Both the position numbers and the translations under genes were made by a program. Positions 1 to 11,740 of a stretch of 60,000 bases of DNA are shown one piece after another. This stretch comes from Membranipora membranacea (lineage: Eukaryota; Bryozoa; Gymnolaemata; Cheilostomatida; Membraniporidae): NCBI GenBank assembly GCA_914767715.1, contig OU612071.1, forward strand, positions 8,789,493-8,849,492, written 5' to 3'. Position 1 is the first letter of the stretch; each line of letters starts with the position of its first letter. A model generated the notes under the pieces. The model worked only from the letters and a program-made list of their open reading frames with translations, was not told the origin of the DNA and did not search any database.

Positions 1-138
1 CATCGATTCAAAATTATGAGATCGGATCTGGTGCGTAAAACAAGAGCGACACTCAGGGAATTGGCAGCAGCAGAGGCAGAGTTAGATAGAAATATGAGAC
101 AAAAACTACGACGAATGGCAATTAAAGACAGTCTGTAA
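1..138 (+). CDS. C-terminal exon of an unknown gene (5' part outside window)
   Basis: The first frame is open from the window edge to a TAA at 136-138 and gives 45 residues. They are rich in Arg, Lys, Glu and Ala (for example RATLRELAAAEAELDR) and form an evident amphipathic, probably coiled-coil helix ending in KDSL. I do not recognise the family. The start and any upstream exons lie outside the window. A T-rich stretch follows at 160-222 and ends in a CCAG, so an untranslated or alternative exon downstream is possible. The codon pattern looks genuine, but 45 residues is thin evidence. Confidence 0.45.
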   Translation, partial: HRFKIMRSDLVRKTRATLRELAAAEAELDRNMRQKLRRMAIKDSL

Positions 139-152
139 TCTTTAATTGATAA

Positions 153-422
153 CTAATCATTTTTTCTTCTTTTTTTTGTTAATTTTTTTATCTGTTTTTC
201 TACTTTTTTGTTGTTTTTATCCAGGGCAGCGTAATTTGCGTTGGAATGGTGGGTGTCAAAGTTATGTTCATCAGCTTTATGCTCATCAAAGTCATAGCAT
301 GAGTCTGGCGTTGTTACCCTGCTGCCTACGGGAGCACTCACAAATTGCGTTGCCAATTTTGTCAGATCAGGAATGCTTGCACCTGCTACCAGTAACATGT
401 AAACTAGTACAATCTGTTCCAT
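153..422 (-). CDS. Small ORF of unknown function
   Basis: An 89-codon frame begins with a hydrophobic stretch (MEQIVLVYMLLVAGAS) that could be a signal peptide. An acidic, His-rich middle follows (DEHKADEHNFDTHH), then a Lys-rich tail. The Lys-rich tail is simply the antisense of the T-rich tract at 160-222, so only about 60 residues look protein-like. The opposite strand is open over the same interval. No family is recognised. It could be an exon of a minus-strand gene or chance. Confidence 0.2.
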   Translation of the reverse strand: MEQIVLVYMLLVAGASIPDLTKLATQFVSAPVGSRVTTPDSCYDFDEHKADEHNFDTHHSNANYAALDKNNKKVEKQIKKLTKKRRKND

Positions 423-442
423 GGGCTATGTCAGATGCCTAA

Positions 443-1381
443 TCTGTCAACTTTGCATTCATTTATTCCCGTGTTATTTTATGTGATTTTATGCATGTAT
501 CTCATTTCAAAACCTTGTCTTTGCCGCATTGTCCTCAGATTTATATTGAAATTGTTTTAACACTTCAATGAACATATATATACAGCTGCTCATTTTGTAT
601 ATCAATTTATCATTCTACCCTGTACCAATGAACATTTATCCTCACAAACAAACTGACACTCAATTCATTAATATTTACAACAACACTAGCTAACAGTGAA
701 TGTGATCAATCACATTACCCACACAAGCATCTCATTTATCATGAATAAATATACATAAAAAGAATTACATAAACAAACTTCCATCCTCACCATACAAAAT
801 GATAGAGTAGAAATTGACAACTCCCATACAATATGAGTAGTCGTTCCACCAGGAACGTTACAAAAGGGATCGAGTCGCTCATTCGTTTCAATGGGTTCGG
901 GCTAACGACCTGCTCCCACTTTTACTACTCATAATCATAAAATTGTATTGACCGCAGGATGTATTGAGATTCAAATAAAAACGTGAGAAAATGTGAGAAA
1001 ATGTTATTAAGTGTATTCAGATTACTAATTGACCTGGGTCCGGGAGAAAATCCTCGGTTACTTGCGTTTTAGAAAAGATGAGTTAAGAGATAATGGGATT
1101 TTTTTATGATGTCCAGGTGTTAAATAAACTTGTGTTATTGAAGTCCAGCTATGTTATGCAAATACAGTATAAAATATGATCAAATTGTAATGTTAAATAA
1201 TTCAATGGAGTAAATCAATGATGATCTGGTGAAACTCCTTAACCAGATTCTGGTGGCGGGCTTACACAAGTCTTTCCTTTGCAGGCTCAATGGTTGACAT
1301 TATCTACACGGCATTTAGTTAGTGTGCAGTTTTTCTTCTCAATGAATAGGCATGAATCATGATATTCCTTAACCTACAGGG
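443..1381. other. Gene-free AT-rich stretch
   Basis: No convincing coding frame is seen. The only structure is a short inverted pair, ATGAGTAG near 834-841 and its complement near 926-933, enclosing GTCGTT/AACGAC arms at about 841-909. It may be a decayed small element. Confidence 0.4.
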
Positions 1382-1952
1382 ATGTTTGATAGGGGTGGAA
1401 CGGGTGGAAAATTTTGACACCGGGTCCGGTATCGCACTTGAGGAAAAAACCGATACCGGGTCGACACCGGGTCGGGTTTGTGTGATGACGCGGTACAACT
1501 AAAGAGGTAGGCCCTATACGAAATTGAGATCATCGTAATGACACCCCACTAGGTTTATTGTGTGTCGTCACCATGCCAGCATTTGATGGATATTGCAAAT
1601 ATGTTTGTAAATTTTATTCGTTACTTATTTTCTTTACATACCGGTGAGTGATTTTGATGATTGCAACTTGCAAGCAGTCTAAAAACATTCGCTGGTCTAA
1701 ATCCTGACCGTCAGTATAAAGAATGGTAAAACATACGTGATAATAATAAAATGTAACAAACAATGTCATCAATCTTTATGCACTGATGACCAGACACCAC
1801 TTTTTATAAGTGATACACACAGATAACCTTGGTAAAATAGTTCAAACTCAGGGTAGAAAACCCTTCGCATAGCAGTCCCTCTTGTATTCAATAGTCACTT
1901 TTATAATAATTCTCCATAAATACCCTTCAACACTAGCAGCATGAGTGATTGT

Positions 1953-2135
1953 TTACTGCAGTTGACAGAGATTTTTTGTTAAAAAAATAATTTTGTTCAC
2001 TAAGCTGGGATCTTTTCTGCTTCTCTGGGCGGATACTACTAATCCAGCAGTGGAAAACACCCGCTGTGCAGCAACAGATGTACCCTGGATAGCCAGGTAG
2101 CATCTGGCTTGCTTAGCAATATGAGGGAATGACAT
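1953..2135 (-). pseudogene. hAT transposase C-terminal dimerisation fragment
   Basis: About sixty residues contain AAQRVFSTAGLVVSAQRSR, which matches the conserved hAT dimerisation motif (ER-FS-AG-hydrophobic-R). The segment lies immediately downstream of the BED finger fragment within the same inverted-repeat-bounded element. The catalytic Asp/Asp/Glu region is absent, so this is a remnant. Confidence 0.85.
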
Positions 2136-2139
2136 GTGA

Positions 2140-2316
2140 TTAGCTCTCTACCATGACAATGTACAATCTTTCATAATGATACCTTCCTATGTGTCTCTTC
2201 ATCATGCTGAATGTTGATCCATCCTCACCAGTTGATAGAACCTTCTGGCATATGTTGCATTGCACCTTGTTTTGACCAGACCTAGCAAACACTTTCCAGC
2301 ATTGACTGGTACTCAT
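2140..2316 (-). pseudogene. BED zinc-finger N-terminus of hAT transposase
   Basis: The frame opens with ATG at 2316 and ends at a stop at 2140-2142, giving 58 residues. An aromatic Trp-Lys-Val-Phe start is followed by CNIC, then HIGRYH about 20 residues later. This Cx2C...Hx4H arrangement with an upstream Trp is the BED-type DNA-binding finger found at the N-terminus of hAT transposases. In a full protein, about 500 residues of catalytic domain would follow. Here the frame stops and the dimerisation segment begins within a few bases, so the product would be a lone DNA-binding domain. Confidence 0.8.
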
Positions 2317-3312
2317 TTTGGATTAGGTGTATCTTATCTATCTGTCTAAGCAAGGAGTAAAATTAGTGTGTGGTTGGTCCTAGTAGATCAAACCCAAATT
2401 TTCTTTGTCCACCTGATTTTGTGCTCCAGATAGTGAAAATCAGCGAACATCGTAATAAACTCAGTACCTGGTACAAACAACTGCATCCAATTAATAATCT
2501 TGCTAAGATCTATTGTGCTAGTTTTACCTGCAAGCATTAGATTAAGCCTGTAGACCAAGCTTCCTCAACTCACAAGTCTAAGAGATGGGCGTTACCTTGA
2601 GCTCCACATCTTATCGTTGTTTACAAAGTATGAATCTTAGGTTAAATCACACTGAAGAACTAAAGACAACAGAAATCTAATGGTGTGAAAAGTTTTCAAA
2701 TAAAAGGTGTTATGACCTAGATGATGCAACAATTCAGTGATCACAGCCACATGAAAGGGCTCATGTTGCAGAGGTATGCCAATTATATTGATCTTCATTT
2801 AGATGAAGTGAATTCATGTGATGAAAGGACATTGTAGTTTGTAAATACATAATAATGGCCAAATATTGACATAGTAATTGGCACTTCAAACAAGTCAAAC
2901 CCGACTTGGCCCGGTGTCAAACCTGAGATAACAAACCTGAGATTCAGTACCGGGTATGATACTCGTTCCACCCCTAATGTTTGAACCATAACAGAAGTAC
3001 AGGATCAAACAATTAATGGGCATACCGTTGCATCGTTTATCACAAAACATGTGAGAATATGTTGCTGCCAGAGATTCCTGGCATGTATTTAGTTGGAATG
3101 GTCTTCTGTTCCGGGTATGCGGTCAGCAAGCTGAATGTCCTTGTAGAGCAGCTTGTACCTTACAGCAGGATGAGGCAATAGGTGGTTATTACAAAGCTTC
3201 TGCTTTTCATAGCACTTCTTCTTCACCTCAGTATAATTTGCCATCTGACTTAACTTGAGTTTTGAGCCCCTTACTATTTCCTAGACACAGTTAGGACACT
3301 TTTCACCATTCT

Positions 3313-3710
3313 GAACCAGACGAAAGTTTATTCTCCAAGATTGTTGTTAGTGAACAGATCGAACCAGAAATATGCATCAGGATTTTGGTTAACATTTTTC
3401 GACATCCTTTTCTGACAAGAGAGCCATCATACCGTAACATGTTGATATCCGGTTTGAGCATATAGTACGTCCAATTAACGAGACAAAGTTATTCTGCATT
3501 GCCACTATAGTACGACTTTGCATTTCCTTTACTCTACCAGATAGCTTTCTTGCTTTATCCAAAGGCAATACAGCGTAATCCTCTCTCAAGCTTCTAAAAA
3601 ACAAAATACTAATAAATCATTTTGACCTGTTTGCTGTGCAGGTCAACAATAAGAAACCCTAACTGGCTACACAATTCGAAAATGAGCAAGGTTCTTTAAA
3701 GCAGCTATTT
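3313..3710 (+). repeat. hAT-derived fragment, first copy of a ~400-bp duplication
   Basis: The plus strand reads EPDESLFSKIVV...EQIEPE then IFRH, a decayed hAT dimerisation motif. The following 300 bp, including the string GACCTGTTTGCTGTGCAGGT, recurs with about 80 percent similarity at 4315-4715. A third, shorter related piece lies at 3760-3900, sharing ATACCGTAACATGTTGAT and CTAACGAGACAAAG. This is an old hAT copy duplicated locally, not a gene. Confidence 0.6.
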
Positions 3711-4224
3711 TATAACTTATTTCAAAAGAGGTCGAAATTCTTGGCTTGGTTTGACGTCATATTTCTGACAAGAGAGCTATCATACCGTAACATGTTGATC
3801 AGCGGTTGAACCATAATAAGTCGACCTAACGAGACAAAGTCAAGCTGCGTTGCCACAGAAAAGAGACTTTGCATTACCGTCATTAGCCTCGCCCTTTCTT
3901 TAATATGAAATTTAAATTCAATTAATTTTTCGGGAAATCCTCTCCTTCGGGTTTTTCAGTGAGCGTTTCAATGCCTCTTGGTATTCAGCCGAGTCTACAT
4001 TATATTGTCAACCTCAACCGCAACCTCAAATAGACACCATGCTCTTGTCAAAGGCATATGATCATTCCAACGCGAACGATTAACAACACCTGCCATACAC
4101 ATTTGAAAAACACCAGTTACCTCCAATACTATTACCTAATATCACATGCCTCCTCCATCTCTAATGATCGCCTTCCTTCCCTCCTGCTCTTATTTCTCCC
4201 TTCACAACATCTTGATTAGACACC

Positions 4225-4715
4225 ATGCTCTTGTCAAAGGTAAAGGATCGTTCCAAGGGGAAAGGATTAACAACAATTCTGCCCAACTTCCTTGATCCTA
4301 CTTTGGAATGTCGAGCTGAACCGGTCGAGAGATTATTCTCCAAGATTGCTTTTGTTGTTTGTGGACAGATCAAACCAGAAATACGCGTTAGGATGTTTGT
4401 TGGCATATTTTGACGCAACATTTCATACAAGAGAGCCAATATACCGTAACATGTTGATGTGCGGTTGGAGCATACTACCTCCACCTAACGAGACAAAATC
4501 AATCTGCATTGCCATCGAAATAAAACCTTGAATTTCCTGTAGTCTAGCAGATAGTTGTCTTGCTCGCTCTTATGACATAAGCTGTCGTCCTCTCTCAAGC
4601 TACAGAAAAACAAAATACTAATTAATCATTTGACCTGTTTGCTGTGCAGGTCAATAATAAGAAACCGTAACTGGTAACACAAATGGATTATACACTAGGT
4701 TCCTCAAAGCACTGG
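4225..4715 (+). repeat. hAT-derived fragment, second copy
   Basis: A 62-codon plus-strand frame (4225-4413) contains AEPVERLFSKIAFVV followed by QIKPEIRVRMFVGI. This fits the hAT C-terminal dimerisation motif better than the copy at 3313 and is less decayed. The stretch 4315-4715 aligns by eye with 3313-3710. No N-terminal or catalytic portion is visible nearby. Confidence 0.65.
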
Positions 4716-5095
4716 TTAAAGGCCCTGTCTTTTTCGCAGCTGCTTCTTCAGATTTTTCAGGCAATACTCTATTGCCCCTCCCTGGTCTGGAGAGATGTGG
4801 AATAGATGACCCTAAAAAAACCATCAACAGATTGAATGTGTTGAAGAGTTTATAAAAATAATACTCATTCGATTTAGGAAAAGTAAAACAAAACGTCATG
4901 TGGCTTTGTTGGACAAGGGAAAGAAAATCCTCCGCCATTCATTCACTTGCAATATACACCTACAGCTGGTTGTTGGTTGGTAAACTTACATAGTTGGTCT
5001 CATTTTCATCACTCTGTAACCGTATTGCTGGAAACGTTGCTGTGAGATGGGCAGCAAGCTGCCTTTTGTCGTCACTTGTTGGACTAGGTATTTGT
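4716..5095 (-). CDS. Last two exons of an unknown gene (SAM-domain-like C-terminal family?)
   Basis: Exon 4990-5095 has a CAG acceptor and a GTAAG donor and encodes a segment with DDKRQLAAHLTATFPAIRL. Exon 4716-4811 follows a TTTTTTAG acceptor in the same phase and encodes FHISPDQGGAIEYCLKNLKK, then KQLRKRQGL and a TAA. The joined frame is open and the phases agree. A pattern of '...FP.L....., then a Gly-rich turn, then a basic helix with LK.L++ ' reminds me of the C-terminus of multicopy sponge and cnidarian proteins annotated as SAM-domain-like. That link is from memory and weak. Upstream exons were not resolved. Confidence 0.4.
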
Positions 5096-6085
5096 CTGAA
5101 ACATAAAATAATAATAATCAGTTTCTCTAGGGAAACATAATTATTACTATAGTCAAGCTATAATAAAACACACTATAAGATAGTGAGTGCATAACTATAG
5201 TAAATATACATGTAAGAAAATAATGACTTGTCTTCTATGCTAGCCAACTCCTGGTTTGTATATGGCATATCATCCCCAAGTTCTACATACCAACACACTG
5301 CTACAATATGAAATTATAAATAATGAATTATAAAATATAGGTGTTGGAAAACAAAGCAGATTTGGTTTTGAAACATTTAAACGAAATGAATACAACAGAT
5401 CAAATTTTGGAATTATAAATATGAAGTACAGTGTAACCTACTATTTTGTTGGTATACCAAATAAATAAATTAGAGAACAAATAACTAAATTAGTGATAAA
5501 CATTTTCTTACCAACATTTAGGACATCTATTAATTCACCTTGAGCCATCGTTCTATACACTCAATATGGAATTATTTTTCGTGTCCACATGTAAGCAAAT
5601 TGATTGGATGTCCGTCTTGGATAGAGCTACACAGGCTTGTTTGGATCAATCGTTCACGACATGCTGATAAAGTACTGCTTCGCCTCCCCCCTCCTACTCC
5701 AGGGATGCTCAGTATTTGCAAGCTGGGGAACTACATCAGGCATTGTGATGTCGAGAGATTTTATTGAGTGGTCTGTGGTATCTTTGGTTGGATGATAACT
5801 CCATCATGTCACTTGAGAGAGAACATATCAGATAGGTTCACTAGTGATGGTGAGGGAATCTTTGCTGAGGTATTGGCAAGCAATAGCAATTCCTAAGCGT
5901 TGTACTTTTTCACCAATCTCATGATGTCTGATTCAGAGAGCTCGCACTCAGAACTATTGGCATATACCTTGTATCCGATTTCTTTATTGACATTTTGCTT
6001 GATTTTTGACCACACACCACAAGCCCTTAGTATCTTGAAGATCTGATCCTCTGTATATTTCAGTCACTCATCATCCGCAGTAAGT

Positions 6086-9000
6086 CTACTCTCCCATGTG
6101 GAGTTCTTGGATGTGAGGCCTCGCTTCTTCATCCTTCTGGCCAATATAACGGAATCCCTGTCCAACTGGGGCCCTGTAGAATATAGTATTTGGCTGGGTT
6201 GTCTGTAATCTACATTTCTCATACCCTGTCATCAACTTCTGTAGTCGACGCATGAGTCTGTCTACATACTCTGTGAAGATATGAACATAATGTTAACCTG
6301 AGAACCTGAGCAGTACAGCTGATGATGCTCACATGTTATACCCCACCTGTATTAACCTTGGAACCTAGATTCACAGTTTATACATGCCAATCTCCCTTGA
6401 AAAGGTGTCACTTCTCGTCACAAATAGCTTTTGTTTTAAGTCTATCTTGTGTTACCGTCACCATGTTAAAAGAATTACCCTGCTTCTCATTTTTACGTTA
6501 AATATTTAGGATGTGCTATGTACTTGATAATATGCATCTAGCGATGCAATGTGTTGGCTCACCAAAAGTGGGTGGAACTTTTACAAGTTTGGCTCTGGGG
6601 TCCAGTTTATTGGCCTTGGCCCTTGCTATGGTGTATATAGGTTGGCCTTCTCTCTCGCCAGATTTGTAGAGCTTGGGTGGCCGGTTTATGTTCTCATTAT
6701 GATAGAGCACAGCTGCATGTAACCTGCAACAAAATTCTCACTTCTCAGCAACATGATATGATAAACATTAGGCTCATTCTTCCAATTAATTGATCAAGCT
6801 ACAAATAGCCTGCCGTGGTGTCAGTCTCCCATTTGATAATATTAATTATACTATATTTTGTATATAGTTATATTTTATATGCAGATGTGATGCTGAGGTG
6901 CTTACCCTTGTTCCGGTTCACGCAAAATATTTAATGCGCCTATATCTCAAATCATGACAGGGTGCAATGATGAAGTGTTTACCTTGCTGTCATTCCGTAG
7001 TAGCTTAGCACCTGGACCTTTAGGGCAAATCTGTTCAGTGTTGAGTGAAAACTCTCCAGTTCTGGGGTATTATGAGTAGAAGCTTTTTTAAAGACAAGCT
7101 GGAAGTCAATACCCATAGTCCTTAAAAGACCATATAAATAGGAAGCTTTTCCCTTGCCGCCCTTGTACTTTAGGTAAGACACCGTCAACTTGAGCTGGCC
7201 AGATTCCTCTAGCGGCGCAGGCCGATTACAATTCTCATTGTAGCGGAGTGCTGCAAGCAGTAGTCTTTAAATAAAAGTATATCTCTATTACCTATAGCTG
7301 CTCGTTAGCATTGTTCTATGTGGTATTTGCAAACAAGACCCAGTACCCTCAAATTGAGGCACAAGGTAGTAAAGAAAACAACCACACATACTGGATTTAA
7401 TTTCATCTCATGATTACAGTGCACTAAAAATCTATGTATATTATAGTATTGCATGAACATTTTGTCAACAAAACCTCAAACTGAAAATTGAGTGTTTCAA
7501 TTAGTATAATACATATCTTAGTCCTAGCATTCATTCCCTGGAACCCAAAAGAGAGATGTTTGGGAGCGAATGATAACACTATTCGGTGATAGGATTCCAG
7601 TCGACTTGTCTGGCCATGAGGTGAAAGCTTCATGATCGCTTTCACTCGCTGGGGGGTAGAAAGTACTGCACAGACCTTCTTGTAGACCTGACTACCTAAA
7701 ACAGTGTAATATAGAAACATTCTACATCTATATATTTTGGAATTTTTAGTTATACACTAAGGATTTTAGTAAGTTTCCAAACACGCTATATATGTACAAG
7801 TACATTACTCCTTCCTCATCAACAGAAATAATGTGAGAACTGCTTGCCCTTTGATTTCAAGATCTAATTATATGAGAATAGAGAAGATATCTTACCTGAG
7901 TCTAGCCAGTCTGTTTTTATTCCATAGCTGCACTTTTGGTAAAAAACATTAGCTGGATATGCGTGTACACCTGCCAAGTGACCCAGCATGGCCCTCCGTT
8001 TCTCTTCCATAACTTGACCATAAATTCCATTCACTTCTGTGTGGCCTGCCATATAGTATAATCTATAAAGGAGAGGAATTTTTTGCATCATTGATGTAAA
8101 CTTGTAAAAGATTTGAATTGTACAGCAGACATTATACGTGCCACTTCTAAGGATACCGACACGCTGCAATTAGTAGTTATCAGCGAAGCAAGTGATCTCA
8201 AATTTCACACCGAATTCAAATGAATAGGGTTTATTCAACAAATTATATCACTACATCTGTTGAATGGTGCATCAGTTCCATGGATTTTTGAAGCTGATAA
8301 ATAAATAGATTCAGTCGGTTCTGGGTTTGAAGATCAGTTATGAATAGCACAGACCTTGATTTTAATCTTATATAGGAAAACAGAAATTACATGAAACTTC
8401 TGGCCTCTGTGTAGGATACAGACCACCATCACATCAATAGTACAAATACATACCTGTTACAAATGCTGTCAACTGTCTCTGTTGTTAGCGGCACATAACT
8501 TCCCTCTTCACCTTTAGGCAGCTTGTCTTTTGTGATTGGCACAAGTTTCTTCCTGATTCCTAAATAAAACAGCAAAACTCATATTGATGAAAGTAATTTA
8601 CACATTTTTTCACAGGAGGAAAAATTTGCCACCTCCCAAAAGCTTGAAATGGTCAAAGTTATGGCTCTCTAACATTTACTTACTCCCTTTACTTGATTGA
8701 GATTTAGTGCTAGCTTATATAGGTCACACCCCAACTAGCTAACTTACCTAACCTATTATTTATGAGGTTCTTTGCTTGGCAACCACATAAAACTTATTTT
8801 TTGATTAGTTTTGCTCCCATGGCTATGATAACATGGCTTGGAAAAGAGTTTCCAAACTTGTCGCCACAAACAAAGTTTGAAAAAATAGAAGAAAAACTAA
8901 GTAATCACCTTTGACCACATGCCAGTCGTCATAGCAATGACGGATTGTTGGAAACTTTTCTGTCATCATCTTAGTAATTGCTGGATGTTGATCAGTGACA

Positions 9001-11246
9001 AGGTCTGTTACTGTCAGTCCATAGCTGGTGAGGTTACTGAGAATCCTGAGCAGGCCCTCTTTTTCCATAGCTGCTGTGTTCATCTCTGTTTCCACTCTCT
9101 GTAAATATCAAGATGGAATGGTAAGGGCAAGCTACTTGACTATTGAGTTTTCATAAAAATGTAGATATTATGGTAGTTCTTATCGTGTTTTTTATTTCTG
9201 TAGTCCATGTCAACATCCAAATCACCACAAATAATCTGATTTTTCAGAGAATACAACAAATTTAATCCTTCAATTCTTGCACGCTATCAGGGAGCAAGTT
9301 TCATTATAAAACAGAAAAAAAAACCCGAAGACCTGACCTACAATCAACTTGCAGAGGCTGCTTGGGTATCCAGAATCTTGTTAGTTTTCAGGTCCATGAC
9401 ACCGTAGCTCCCGAACTGAGCACAATAACCCATACCTGAAGAAAATAAGTAAAATATTGCAATCTGACTCATTCACAAAACCCAAAATCTGGTATGCAAG
9501 GCTCACCATTGATATTGTTACCACACCACCATGCCCAGATCAAGGTGGGATCTTGTAAGCTGCTTAAAACTTTTGTATAATATTTAGCTTCTATGTCTCA
9601 TTGCAGAGTTGAATAGTTATATTGGCCTTCTTTTGGTGACAATATTGTGTTCAAGGTTTTCACTGCGTGGGTAGGAAAATCTGTGATCAACCTCCAACTT
9701 TTGGACATAATTACTCACAATCACAACGAGCATCTCCTCCAATGATGAGGTCATCATTTGCCTTACTCATCTGTATGGCCTTCTCCTGCTCTTCCAACCA
9801 GCAAAGCAAGACCACAGCACAAAACATCTCCAACTGATACTTGAAAAACAAGTTCTCCGAAGGCAACTTTAGCTTATTGGCACTCATATATCTACAAAAA
9901 CATGAAGGTGCTATTCATTATGCGCATTTATTCCCACTTTTCATCTCAACTGAAAATTCGACTATTTGGCTTTCATCAACCATTTCATTTCTTATAACTG
10001 TTTTACAATTGCAAACAATATAATCTACCAACTGACATGAAAAAATCAGACCTTACTTTGATATGATAACATCATTTCCATCGAATTTTGGTTGTGCCCT
10101 CAGGTGAAATCATTTAGCAACTCACTCGGAGACCTTTGCAGGTTGAGAGCCAGTGTAGAAAATGGCTCCAGAAAGTAGGGCATTCATTGGCTTTGAGTCT
10201 GACCTTGATCGCCCGGCACTCTGCCACACAGTCTTGTGCTGATTAGAACAATGCATGGTCACAGATACCTCTGCACCATACTCGGAAACATCCACACCAA
10301 CTAAAATAAAAATATTGGTTGTATGAGCAAGCAAATACGTGCACAGCACCTGTGCATGATCAACTCCACTTGTCGGCTAATAAACTTTAGCAAAAGCCGG
10401 AATAAGAGTCTGACCACTTGCCACTACTAGGGAACAGTCGTTGCGTTTTGACAATGATAAATTTTGTCATCTAGGTGAGCTCTTCCACTCAGAAATATAA
10501 CCTTCCAATAAAACTGTGCACTGATAAAGTTTTCCTATCCTGGGTCAGGTAAAGAAGATCATCATGACAATCATTCCACACACATCACAAAGTTCTGAAT
10601 AAGATGGTCCTGCAGCAAAATACTGAGTAGGCTTCTCATGACAGCAGTCATGATTTATATCCCAATTGTTGTTACGTACTATGCCCTTCTAACAAACAAA
10701 CCTTTAGCTGCTCCACATTTCTCACACGGAACCTTGAACAGCAACTGTATGAGATTATAACCACACACAATGAACTTCTGCTGCTCAGCCAAGCTTGCAC
10801 CGCAGTTCCTAAATAACAGCAAATGCGGTTGTTCACGTTGTAAATGGGGGCATGTGTGAATGCAATGGAGTTCATTTCCTCAAATCAGATGGACCTATAA
10901 CTATAAAACTGGTATCTAAATGGGATCTGATTCTGTAAATATGAATGTATAGGCAACGTATTTCATCAATTCCTACTTTGTACATCTGAAACAAACTATT
11001 TGCAACATGCAGAGCATATAAAAGAAGGTATTGGTTCTTAGGATTCTTATAGCTAGACCCATTTTTTCATTTTTTATTTCTATCCTATAAGCAGCCAAAT
11101 AAAACCTGACAGCCTACTATCAGCCACAAGTTGATCACCATAAGAATAGCTTACCACATTGCTTCAGAAGATTCCCTATTCAGGATAGCAGATGTAATGG
11201 GTTCCTCAATCTCCTGAGCTTCGGAGTTTGGTTCCCATGTTGTAGG
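6086..11246 (-). CDS. Spliced transposase-like gene with duplicated C-terminal module (5' incomplete)
   Basis: Twelve exons join in one frame: 11155-11246, 10702-10808, 10126-10300, 9719-9891, 9353-9435, 8909-9098, 8454-8559, 7896-8062, 7524-7695, 6983-7264, 6563-6723, 6086-6270. They total 1893 nt, exactly 631 codons including TAG. All junction phases agree. Motifs in order are a CEKCGAAKG finger, YTGSQPAKV, LIIGGDARCD, TDQHPAI, HCYDDWHVVKG, then LESYH...GFQGMNAR and YNEN. This order matches a multicopy 'uncharacterized' transposase-like family common in cnidarians, sponges and fish; the acidic residues in GGD and TDQH are likely catalytic. The LE-H...GM..R-YNEN module occurs twice in succession (exons 7524-7695 and 6983-7264), which is unusual. 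One intron begins GCAAGT (GC-AG). After exon 7524-7695 the donor reads GA where GT is expected. The N-terminus is not found. Confidence 0.75.
6983..7695 (-). repeat. Tandemly duplicated C-terminal coding module
   Basis: Exon 7524-7695 ends with SRLESYHRIVLSFAPKHL then GFQGMNAR. Exon 6983-7264 begins with LLLAALRYNENCNRP and ends with a second version, ELESFHSTLNRFALKVQ then YYGMTAR. The next exon (6563-6723) starts with a second LHAAVLYHNENINRPP. Each module is 'LE.(Y/F)H...GM.AR' plus 'L.AA....NEN.NRP'. Divergence between the copies is large, so the duplication is old and has kept its reading frame and intron phase. Confidence 0.75.
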
Positions 11247-11524
11247 CTATACGGCGCACCATGCGTGATAGCTAAAGGTATGTGTAAGTTGCATAGCCCT
11301 AGCCTTTCATAAACAGTTTCGCCAATAATTCTTCAAATATGAACGAAATCTTATCAAAATTTGGATTTTGAATTGATTTGAATTGACACACCAGGCATAT
11401 TTCCAAACATGAGTCTACCTTGGATCACTAGCTCTCTTGAAGTCATAGAAAGTAGGATTAAAAAAATCCTCCTCAGTAAAATGTCTGGCGTATCCCCGCC
11501 TTCATAAATCAGCAAGCAATGAAC

Positions 11525-11603
11525 TCAGTCTTCATGCACTTCAGGGAGTTATAATAGTATATATATAATATAATATAACTCCATACAGTGCATGAAGACT
11601 GAT
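11525..11603. repeat. Imperfect inverted repeat with AT-rich loop
   Basis: Arm 11525-11552 (TCAGTCTTCATGCACT...GGAGTTAT) pairs with 11576-11603, matching at 24 of 28 positions, around a 23-bp TA-rich loop. It looks like a tiny foldback or MITE remnant. Confidence 0.7.
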
Positions 11604-11701
11604 TTTGCTCAACAACATTCCTATCTAAGCACATCACCCTTGCCTATCCATCTTATCCTATCATTATGAATGATGGAAAAGACAAGAGCGCTGTTATCCA
11701 T

Positions 11702-11736
11702 CCAGACCAAGGACTACTTAATAGTCCTTGGTCTGG
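11702..11736. repeat. Perfect palindrome, 15-bp arms
   Basis: CCAGACCAAGGACTA is followed by a 5-nt spacer and its exact complement. It lies four bases from a second perfect palindrome. Confidence 0.95.
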
Positions 11737-11740
11737 ACTA

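Larger units (their letters stand above)
1390..2976 (-). mobile_element. Deleted hAT DNA transposon with intact ends
   Basis: The ends are perfect 13-bp inverted repeats, TAGGGGTGGAACG at 1390-1402 and its complement at 2964-2976. They are flanked by a perfect 8-bp direct repeat ATGTTTGA at 1382-1389 and 2977-2984. Eight-base target duplications and short ends of this form are hallmarks of the hAT superfamily. Inside, on the minus strand, lie a BED zinc finger (2140-2316) and directly after it a hAT C-terminal dimerisation segment (1953-2135). The whole catalytic core between them is missing, so the element cannot move without help from an intact relative. Perfect ends and target duplication suggest recent mobilisation. 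A shorter relative with the same ends sits at 35733-36345. Confidence 0.92.

Noticed and set aside
841-909. Possible tRNA or small transposon
   Set aside because: Only six-base complementary arms and no promoter boxes or target duplication.
5884-6130. Open frames flanking an in-frame TGA, considered for readthrough or selenocysteine
   Set aside because: The correct frame of the last exon ends at TAG (6086). The other frame is downstream sequence, with no independent support.
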